NCBI GenBank assembly: GCA_013813605.1
Contig: JACCRL010000105.1
Span: forward strand, 1 to 6,593
Reading direction: 5' to 3'
DNA: 6,593 bases
Source: Gemmatimonadaceae bacterium
GTDB lineage: Bacteria > Gemmatimonadota > Gemmatimonadetes > Gemmatimonadales > Gemmatimonadaceae
Below the pieces are notes generated by a model, which did not search any database, was not told where the DNA came from, and was given only the letters and a program-made list of their open reading frames with translations. Position numbers and translations under genes: made by a program. Below, piece after piece: positions 1 to 4,352 of the stretch (its first letter is position 1; each line of letters opens with the position of its first letter).

Positions 1-561
1 GAGCACGGCGCGGATCGGCTCGCCCTGATGGAAGTGCTCGCGGTGATTCTGATCGCGATACGGAATGATCGCCTCCGCCTCGCGATACTTGTTGAGCATG
101 ACGACCAGCTTGCCGCGCTCGATCTGCTGGATCTCGCCGGAGAGCAGCTCGCCGACGCGGGTGGTGAACTCATCGCGAATGCGCGTGCGCTCGCCCTCGC
201 GGACGCGCTGGATGATGCGCTGCTTGGCCGCCTGCACGGCGGTTCTCCCGAACTCGGCGAAGTCGACCGGAATCTCCATCTGGTCGCCGACCTGGAACTG
301 GTCGTCCTCGAATCGCGCTTCCTCGAGGGAGATCTGGCTGGCGGAGTCGGTGACTTCCTCGACGACGGTCTTCAACAGCACGATGCGAATGGCGCCCTTG
401 TTCTCGTCGATCTCGACTTCCGCCTGCACGGTTGGGCCGTGCTTCTTGGCGAGGGCGGCGTTGATGCCGTCCTGCAAGAGCCCGTGCAGCTCCGTGCGGT
501 CGATCTGCTTCGAGCTGGTGAGCTCGCGAATCGCCGTCAGAATCTCAACCGATGCAGCCAT
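1..561 (-). CDS. nusA: Transcription termination/antitermination factor NusA, N-terminal part (cut by window edge)
   Basis: NusA binds RNA polymerase and modulates pausing, intrinsic termination and antitermination. The window holds the first 187 codons, read from ATG at 561 with no stop before the left edge. The start gives MAASVEILTAIRELTSSKQ, typical of NusA. Residues ~1-130 form the polymerase-binding N-terminal domain, with the diagnostic segment FGRTAVQAAKQRIIQRVREG. From ~135 the S1 domain begins (GELLSGEIQQIERGKLVV, then EAEAIIPYRDQ, the usual 'EAilP..eq' element). The KH domains lie outside the window. It follows rimP after 11 nt and has a strong Shine-Dalgarno (AGAGG), so it is the second gene of a rimP-nusA operon, which in most bacteria continues to infB. 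A long plus-strand frame lies opposite this gene but looks like an antisense shadow. Confidence 0.97.
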   Translation of the reverse strand, partial: MAASVEILTAIRELTSSKQIDRTELHGLLQDGINAALAKKHGPTVQAEVEIDENKGAIRIVLLKTVVEEVTDSASQISLEEARFEDDQFQVGDQMEIPVDFAEFGRTAVQAAKQRIIQRVREGERTRIRDEFTTRVGELLSGEIQQIERGKLVVMLNKYREAEAIIPYRDQNHREHFHQGEPIRAVL

Positions 562-576
562 GACCTCTACCTCTAC
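562..576 (-). promoter_or_regulatory. nusA ribosome binding site with tandem rimP stop codons
   Basis: On the minus strand the junction reads GGTAGAGGTAGAGGTC immediately before the nusA ATG. The 6-nt unit GGTAGA is repeated. It supplies two Shine-Dalgarno-like AGAGG cores and, in the rimP frame, two stop codons (TAG AGG TAG). The rimP stop is therefore inside the nusA ribosome binding region, an arrangement that favours translational coupling. Confidence 0.7.
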
Positions 577-1052
577 CTTTTCCAGTTAAACGCCAACCGC
601 GCCTTCTCGACCGCGGAAAGCGGAAAGCGGCGTTCGTCACCGCGCTCGCTGCGCACGACCACTTCTTCCTGCCCGGCGTCGCCTTCGACCGCCACTATCT
701 CTATCTCATCCGTTCGCCTGCCCGCCGCATCGCCCGGCACCCGGCTCGTTACGACGGCCGCGCGCCCGACGAACTTTCTCCAGTCGGCCGCGTTTCTGAG
801 CGGCCGCTCGACACCCGGTGACGAGACCTCAAGCACATAACGCTTGTCGCCAAAACCGTCCGCATCGAGCCGGGCTTCAATGGCGCGCGAAGCTTTCGCG
901 CAGTCGTCAACCGTCACCTTTTCGCCGTCCGTTCTGTCCACCCGGACGTCCAGGACTGGCCGACCTTTGCTTCCTCCGAGCCGGAGCTCAAAAAGCTCCA
1001 GTCCGATGGACGTAACCTCAGTCTTAACAACGTCTTCCAGCGTCGAGTTCAT
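573..1052 (-). CDS. rimP: Ribosome maturation factor RimP
   Basis: RimP is a cytoplasmic factor needed for maturation of the 30S subunit. The protein is 159 aa from the chosen ATG (E. coli RimP is about 150). It shows the family pattern: an N-terminal alpha/beta domain (MNSTLEDVVKTEVTSIGLEL, then PVLDVRVDRTDGEKVTVDDC) and the hallmark YVLEVSSPGVERPL at about residues 70-83. An Sm-like C-terminal barrel follows, ending at the basic terminus NWKR. The frame stays open upstream to 1124, but that extension (MRSGAHACGDPP...) reads through the terminator hairpin and has no family character, so the ATG at 1052 is preferred. The Shine-Dalgarno is weak (AGAAG, 4 nt from ATG). The gene lies directly downstream of a promoter plus terminator-like leader and 11 nt before nusA. 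Confidence 0.95.
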   Translation of the reverse strand: MNSTLEDVVKTEVTSIGLELFELRLGGSKGRPVLDVRVDRTDGEKVTVDDCAKASRAIEARLDADGFGDKRYVLEVSSPGVERPLRNAADWRKFVGRAAVVTSRVPGDAAGRRTDEIEIVAVEGDAGQEEVVVRSERGDERRFPLSAVEKARLAFNWKR

Positions 1053-1078
1053 CCAGCTTCTAGGTGACGTCAGAGGAC

Positions 1079-1104
1079 AAAAAAATGTGGGGGGATCCCC
1101 ACAT
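1079..1104 (-). terminator. Intrinsic terminator in the rimP-nusA leader (attenuator candidate)
   Basis: On the minus strand an 8-bp perfect stem, ATGTGGGG / CCCCACAT (1104-1097 and 1092-1085), closes a 4-nt loop ATCC. A run of T follows directly (1085 to 1079). This is a textbook Rho-independent terminator. It can end the murA-pgeF transcript, whose last stop is at 1190. However, a good promoter (1134-1162) lies upstream of it and only 26 nt separate the T-run from the rimP start codon, so it also stands in the leader of rimP-nusA. That makes an attenuator role likely; the role is inferred, the hairpin is seen. Confidence 0.85.
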
Positions 1105-1133
1105 GCATGAGCGCCGGACCGCACGCCTTATTC

Positions 1134-1162
1134 AATGTAGACTCGCGGGTCGGGGCAGTCAA
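1134..1162 (-). promoter_or_regulatory. Sigma70-type promoter for rimP-nusA
   Basis: On the minus strand the -35 TTGACT (1162-1157) and -10 TACATT (1139-1134) are separated by exactly 17 nt. Each hexamer differs from consensus at one position (TTGACA, TATAAT). The predicted transcription start is near 1127. The promoter lies in the gap after the pgeF stop (1190), 27 nt beyond it. Its transcript would meet the 1104-1079 terminator after about 23 nt. Confidence 0.75.
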
Positions 1163-1189
1163 GCTGGCGCGAGGCTTATTTCCAATGCC

Positions 1190-1891
1190 TCAGGCAGCCG
1201 CGGCAATGACTGCCAGCTGCCTCCCCGCATCCCCGGCGCGGTGGGAAAAGAATCGGTCGTTGTCGCACCTGGTACAGAACTCACTCACCGAAATCTTCTT
1301 CACTCCTGACTCGGTTGCCTGTTCGGCGATCAGCGACCGGAGATCGACGTTGCCGGGGCGCGTAACCGGCTGGCCGGTGAGCTGCTCCCGCACGTCGGCG
1401 CTCACCTCGTAGCAGCGGCCGCAGATCGCCGGACCCAGGTGTATCGCAAGCTCGCTCGCGGGGTGCCCGTACCGGTCCAGCGCGCCAATCGCTGCCTCGG
1501 TGATGCGAGCCGCCGTTCCGCGCCACCCCGAGTGCAGGAGCGCCACTACACCGGAAGGGTGGGCGATGAAAACGGGGACGCAGTCGGCGATACCGACCGC
1601 GAGCGCGATCCCCTTCTCCGCCGCGATGTGCCCATCGGCCTCGCCGCCACGGAGCCAGCCTTCCCAGCCACCGGTATGGACGACGACGCGGGAGCCGTGC
1701 ACCTGCCTTACCGACGCGAGGCGAAGCGCCGATTCGGAAACATCGCGCTGGAGCATCGTCCAGCGCGACATCACCTCACCCACCGGCTCGGTGCCGGAGA
1801 GGCCGAACGTTCCCGCTTCGCGGGTCGTCGTAAACGCGCGGATCCCCCAGCTCTCGAAATCGGGAATCGTCTCCCGCGCTGTCTCTGCCAC
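1190..1891 (-). CDS. pgeF: Peptidoglycan editing factor PgeF (YfiH / laccase-domain family)
   Basis: The product is 233 aa, slightly shorter than E. coli YfiH/PgeF (243). The family was once called multicopper polyphenol oxidase. In E. coli it clears peptidoglycan precursors carrying L-Ser instead of L-Ala at position 1, and purine-nucleoside activity is reported for relatives. The three metal/active-site residues are visible: His65 in RQVHGSRVV, Cys104 in IADCVPVFI and His120 in ALLHSGWRGTAARI. Also typical are EADGHI (residues 84-89), HLGPAICGRCYEV (151-163) and FCTRCDNDRFFSHRAGD (205-221). The N-terminal ~60 residues are divergent. The start is GTG at 1891, only 2 nt after the murA TAG, with no clear Shine-Dalgarno, so translation is probably coupled to murA. 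Adjacency to murA supports a role in cell-wall precursor quality control. Confidence 0.92.
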   Translation of the reverse strand: MAETARETIPDFESWGIRAFTTTREAGTFGLSGTEPVGEVMSRWTMLQRDVSESALRLASVRQVHGSRVVVHTGGWEGWLRGGEADGHIAAEKGIALAVGIADCVPVFIAHPSGVVALLHSGWRGTAARITEAAIGALDRYGHPASELAIHLGPAICGRCYEVSADVREQLTGQPVTRPGNVDLRSLIAEQATESGVKKISVSEFCTRCDNDRFFSHRAGDAGRQLAVIAAAA

Positions 1892-1893
1892 GG

Positions 1894-3195
1894 CTACTGC
1901 CGCCGTTCGTCGACCCTGTTGATGGAAGCGCCGAGCGCGTTGAGACGCACATCGATGCGCTCGTAGCCGCGCTCGATCTGGCCGACGTTGTTGATGAAGC
2001 TGGTGCCCTCGGCGCAGAGGGCGGCGAGCAGCATCGCCATGCCGGCGCGAATGTCAGGCGACTCGAGAAAGGCACCGCGCAGCTTGCACGGTCCGTGAAT
2101 GATCGCGCGGTGCGGGTCGCACAGCACGATCCGCGCGCCCATCGTCGAGAGCTTGTCGACAAAGAACATGCGCGACTCGAACATCTTTTCGTGCATCATG
2201 ATCAGCCCTTCGCATTGCGTCGCGGTGACGATCGCAATCGACATCGTGTCCGCCGGGAAGGCCGGCCAGGGCTGGTCCTCGAGCTTCGGCACGTGCCCGC
2301 CCATGTCGGACTGGATCTGGCGCGTCTGCTTGGCAGGGATGATGAGATCGGGGCCATCCTCGACGCATTCGATGCCAAGGCGCGAGAAACCCATGCGCGT
2401 CGAGCGGAGATGCTCGATGCCGGCATTTTCGATGCGCAGCTCCGACCTTGTTACCGCGGCAAGCCCGATGAAAGACCCGACCTCGATGTGGTCGGGGCCG
2501 ATGGTGTGCGTCACTTCCTTGGTGCCGAGCTGACGCCCGCCGGTGATGGTCATCGTGTTGGTGCCGACCCCGTCGATCTCGGCGCCGAGCGTGATAAGGA
2601 ACTGGGCGAGGTCCTGGACGTGGGGCTCGCTCGCGGCGTTACGGAGAATCGTCGTTCCCGTTGCGCTCGCCGCGGCGACCAGCGCGTTCTCCGTCGCGGT
2701 GACGCTTGGCTCGTCGAGGAACACATCGGCGCCGCGGAATCCGTTGACGCGCATCTCGATCATCTTGCCGTGCGTGAACTCGGCGCCGAGCTGTTCGAGC
2801 GCGAGGAAGTGCGTATCGAGGCGCCGACGCCCGATGACGTCGCCGCCGGGTGGCGGCAGGGTCACCTGCCCGCAGCGGGCGAGAAGCGGCGCGGCGAGGA
2901 GAATCGATGCGCGGATTTTCGCGCAGAGCGTCGGGTTGAGATCCTTGGGGCGGATCTCCTTCGCATGGATAGTCAGGGAGTTCTGCCCTGTCCATTCCAT
3001 GCTGGCGCCGACCGAGCGTATCAGCTCGACGAGAGTCTCGATGTCCCTGATGCGGGGAACGTTCTCGAGGTGCACCGGGTTGTGCGAGATGAGCGCGGCT
3101 GCCACGATCGGCAGGGCGGCGTTCTTGTTGCCCGAAGGCCGGATTGAGCCGTTGAGAGGTCTTCCACCCTCGACGACGAACTGTACTGCGGGCAT
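1894..3195 (-). CDS. murA: UDP-N-acetylglucosamine 1-carboxyvinyltransferase MurA, Asp-type active site
   Basis: MurA transfers enolpyruvate from phosphoenolpyruvate to UDP-GlcNAc, the first committed cytoplasmic step of peptidoglycan synthesis. At 433 aa it is a little longer than the E. coli enzyme (419). Conserved residues by motif: Lys24 in SGNKNAALPI (E. coli Lys22), Arg124 (Arg120), Asp316 in WPAFPAD (Asp305, proposed base) and Arg409 in IERGYERI (Arg397). The active-site loop reads PPPGGDVIGRRRLD, with Asp119 (codon GAC at 2841-2839) where E. coli has catalytic Cys115. This natural change occurs in mycobacteria and chlamydiae and confers fosfomycin resistance. An extra stretch before the FPAD motif (HVPKLEDQPWPAFPAD) accounts for part of the length. 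The ATG at 3195 has AGGAG 4 nt upstream. pgeF follows after 2 nt. Confidence 0.97.
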   Translation of the reverse strand: MPAVQFVVEGGRPLNGSIRPSGNKNAALPIVAAALISHNPVHLENVPRIRDIETLVELIRSVGASMEWTGQNSLTIHAKEIRPKDLNPTLCAKIRASILLAAPLLARCGQVTLPPPGGDVIGRRRLDTHFLALEQLGAEFTHGKMIEMRVNGFRGADVFLDEPSVTATENALVAAASATGTTILRNAASEPHVQDLAQFLITLGAEIDGVGTNTMTITGGRQLGTKEVTHTIGPDHIEVGSFIGLAAVTRSELRIENAGIEHLRSTRMGFSRLGIECVEDGPDLIIPAKQTRQIQSDMGGHVPKLEDQPWPAFPADTMSIAIVTATQCEGLIMMHEKMFESRMFFVDKLSTMGARIVLCDPHRAIIHGPCKLRGAFLESPDIRAGMAMLLAALCAEGTSFINNVGQIERGYERIDVRLNALGASINRVDERRQ

Positions 3196-3216
3196 GTTGC
3201 TCCTGAAGCGGGCGCG

Positions 3217-3246
3217 TTGACGGAAGGCGTGTTGCGAAAATATATC
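3217..3246 (+). promoter_or_regulatory. Candidate plus-strand promoter for the YtxG/YtxH/phospholipase operon
   Basis: TTGACG (3217-3222; one mismatch to TTGACA) and TATATC (3241-3246; two mismatches to TATAAT) are spaced 18 nt, predicting a start near 3253. It is one of the few AT-rich spots in the divergent gap. If correct, the first gene (ATG 3418) has a leader of about 165 nt, which carries the hairpin at 3369-3413. Confidence 0.45.
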
Positions 3247-3267
3247 GTTGATAGCACTCTTTGTACC
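3239..3267 (-). promoter_or_regulatory. Candidate murA promoter
   Basis: On the minus strand a -10-like TATATT (3244-3239; one mismatch) lies 17 nt from GGTACA (3267-3262), which matches only the ACA half of the -35 consensus. The predicted start is near 3232, giving a murA leader of about 36 nt that contains the AGGAG ribosome binding site (3204-3200). The -10 shares bases with the -10 of the opposing promoter. Confidence 0.35.
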
Positions 3268-3368
3268 GTCCTCCTCTCACCGGGTAAAAATGGCCTCGCC
3301 CTTGCACATATCGCGCACATGACGGCGTGGATTACGATCGGCGGCGATTTTCTGCTGCAGGCTCTTCG

Positions 3369-3413
3369 GGCTCTTCCGGACACGATCTACACCAGGCAGA
3401 TCGCGGAAGAGCC
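3369..3413 (+). promoter_or_regulatory. Ribosome-binding-site hairpin upstream of the YtxG-like gene
   Basis: GGCTCTTCCG (3369-3378) pairs perfectly with CGGAAGAGCC (3404-3413). Inside it, after a 4-nt bulge (GACA), CGATCT (3383-3388) pairs perfectly with AGATCG (3398-3403) around a 9-nt loop. The 3' arm of the outer stem contains GGAAGAG, the only Shine-Dalgarno-like sequence for the ATG at 3418. Folding in the mRNA should therefore block initiation. No T-run follows, so this is not an intrinsic terminator. The structure is seen; the regulatory role is inferred. Confidence 0.6.
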
Positions 3414-3417
3414 GAGC

Positions 3418-3930
3418 ATGTTCCAGAAGGTCACCAGCATCGCGAGCGGCATCATGACGATCAGCATCATCGTGCTGACGGTCGCGCTCGTCCCCGCGGC
3501 GTGGAATTTCCGCAAGAGCTACGCGAAGATCAGTGACATGCTCGACAAGATTTACGGGGACATCAATCCGCTGATGCGCCACGCGAGCTCGATCGCGGAC
3601 AACGTCGATTACATCTCGACTTCGGTCCGGGTCGATGTTCAGCAGGTGAGCCAGACGGTGGCGGCGGTCAACCAGCGCCTGCAACAGGCGGTGGCGGCGG
3701 CCGAAGACAGGATCAATCAGCTGAATGCGCTGATGGAAGTGGTGCAGGAGGAGGCCGAATCGGCCTTCGTGACCACGGCATCGACGCTGCGCGGCGTGCG
3801 AACGGGCATCAATACGGCATTCGACCAGGAGGAATTGACTGATGGGGACTTCAGCGAAAGCGGCACCGACGAGTGGGAGAAACCGAGACCAAGAGTCCGA
3901 CCCAGACATGGAGCTAGACGAGAACCGTGA
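3418..3930 (+). CDS. Membrane-anchored coiled-coil protein, DUF948/YtxG-like
   Basis: The product is about 170 aa. A single N-terminal hydrophobic segment (residues ~7-28, from IASGIMTISIIVL) is followed by a basic flank (FRKSYAK). A long polar helix or coiled-coil runs over ~35-115, with regularly spaced Asp, Ile and Val (KISDMLDKIYGDINPLMRHA, then ADNVDYIST and QTVAAVNQRLQQAVAAAEDR). This is the architecture of DUF948 proteins such as Bacillus YtxG, a general-stress envelope protein of unknown mechanism. The C-terminus is acidic (ELTDGDFSESGTDEWEK), then abruptly basic (PRPRVRPRHGARR). The frame is open from 3217, but the extra 67 residues look non-coding. ATG 3418 fits the family's short N-terminus and has GGAAGAG upstream. 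The last 89 nt overlap the next gene. Family assignment is by architecture and general sequence character, not by alignment. Confidence 0.8.
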   Translation: MFQKVTSIASGIMTISIIVLTVALVPAAWNFRKSYAKISDMLDKIYGDINPLMRHASSIADNVDYISTSVRVDVQQVSQTVAAVNQRLQQAVAAAEDRINQLNALMEVVQEEAESAFVTTASTLRGVRTGINTAFDQEELTDGDFSESGTDEWEKPRPRVRPRHGARREP

Positions 3931-4339
3931 GCAGCAGTTCGACCTGCTCACCGCGGCACTGATCGGGGCGGCCGTCGGAGCCGGACTTACGCTTCTCATC
4001 AGCCGCGGGCCGTCGGCGGGTCGCCTTGCCGCCCCATTGATGCGGCACGCAGGACGGGGCGCGCGCATTGCCGGCGCCGCTGGCATGGGCGGCGCACGCT
4101 GGGCGGGAGACCGTGCGGCTGAAGGTGCACGCTGGGCTGCTCCACGCGCCCGTCGCGGCTTCAAGCAGGCGGTAGAGCGCGGCGAGGAAATGATCGACCG
4201 GGTACCGGTGGACGACATGGTCGAGCAGATGCGCGACTACATGGAATCCGCCCGCGACGCGATCAACAACGTCGTGAAGGACGAGCTGGACGACCTGCGC
4301 AAGGCCGTCAGGAAACAGCGGAAGCGCATCGGGGTCTGA
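3842..4339 (+). CDS. Small membrane protein, YtxH-like
   Basis: The product is 165 aa from ATG 3842. A hydrophilic N-terminus leads to one Gly/Ala-rich hydrophobic segment (residues ~33-54, FDLLTAALIGAAVGAGLTLL), which resembles the 'GaliGaavGaalgLL' signature of YtxH-family proteins. A Gly/Ala/Arg-rich basic stretch with repeated ARWA units follows (~60-115). The end is an amphipathic charged helix (~118-160, VEQMRDYMESARDAINNVV). Pairing with a DUF948 protein mirrors Bacillus ytxG-ytxH. The start at 3842 has an ideal AGGAGG 9 nt upstream. A later ATG at 3908 (MELDENREQQ) would cut the overlap with the previous gene to 23 nt but has only a weak Shine-Dalgarno. The function is unknown; an envelope or stress role is inferred. 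The stop is 10 nt before the phospholipase start. Confidence 0.78.
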   Translation: MGTSAKAAPTSGRNRDQESDPDMELDENREQQFDLLTAALIGAAVGAGLTLLISRGPSAGRLAAPLMRHAGRGARIAGAAGMGGARWAGDRAAEGARWAAPRARRGFKQAVERGEEMIDRVPVDDMVEQMRDYMESARDAINNVVKDELDDLRKAVRKQRKRIGV

Positions 4340-4352
4340 GCAGGCCCCGATG
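4327..4352 (+). promoter_or_regulatory. Stop/start hairpin coupling the YtxH-like gene to the phospholipase gene
   Basis: CATCGGGG (4327-4334) and CCCCGATG (4345-4352) form a perfect 8-bp stem around a 10-nt loop. Skipping A4353 adds GCG/CGC, for 11 bp in total. The loop contains the upstream TGA stop (4337-4339) and the weak Shine-Dalgarno GAGCAGG. The 3' arm contains the phospholipase ATG (4350-4352). A ribosome finishing the upstream gene would open the stem, which is classic geometry for translational coupling. The role is inferred from layout. Confidence 0.6.

Noticed and set aside
28..840. A 270-codon open frame on the plus strand opposite nusA and rimP
   Set aside because: It lies antisense to two clearly homologous genes. 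Its Leu/Ala/Asp/Arg-rich content is the usual shadow of high-GC coding sequence, and it matches no family I recognise.
1060..1072. The palindrome TGACGTCA between the terminator and rimP as an operator
   Set aside because: An isolated 8-bp palindrome is too short to support an operator call; no second copy is seen nearby.
1053..1124. Upstream extension of rimP to an ATG at 1124
   Set aside because: It would translate through the terminator hairpin and adds a non-family N-terminus; the ATG at 1052 gives the normal RimP length.
2095..3147. A 350-codon open frame on the plus strand inside murA
   Set aside because: It is fully antisense to murA, which has all its motifs. The product (rich in Arg, Asp and His) looks like reverse-strand noise.
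3290..3322. Possible 10-codon leader peptide (MASPLHISRT) whose stop overlaps the ATG at 3319
   Set aside because: No Shine-Dalgarno, no repeated regulatory codons and no terminator after it; most likely chance.
3217..3417. N-terminal extension of the YtxG-like protein, including an ATG at 3319
   Set aside because: There is no Shine-Dalgarno before either earlier start, and the added residues do not resemble the family. The 3217 start would also coincide with the promoter -35 element.
3196..3417. tRNA, small RNA gene or known riboswitch in the divergent gap
   Set aside because: No cloverleaf or recognisable riboswitch core is seen; only the promoters and the RBS hairpin can be supported.
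3277..4218. A 313-codon open frame on the minus strand across the YtxG/YtxH-like genes
   Set aside because: Its product is Arg/Ala/Pro-rich with no domain. The plus strand has membrane segments, a coiled-coil and good ribosome binding sites, and the frame would also cover the divergent regulatory region.
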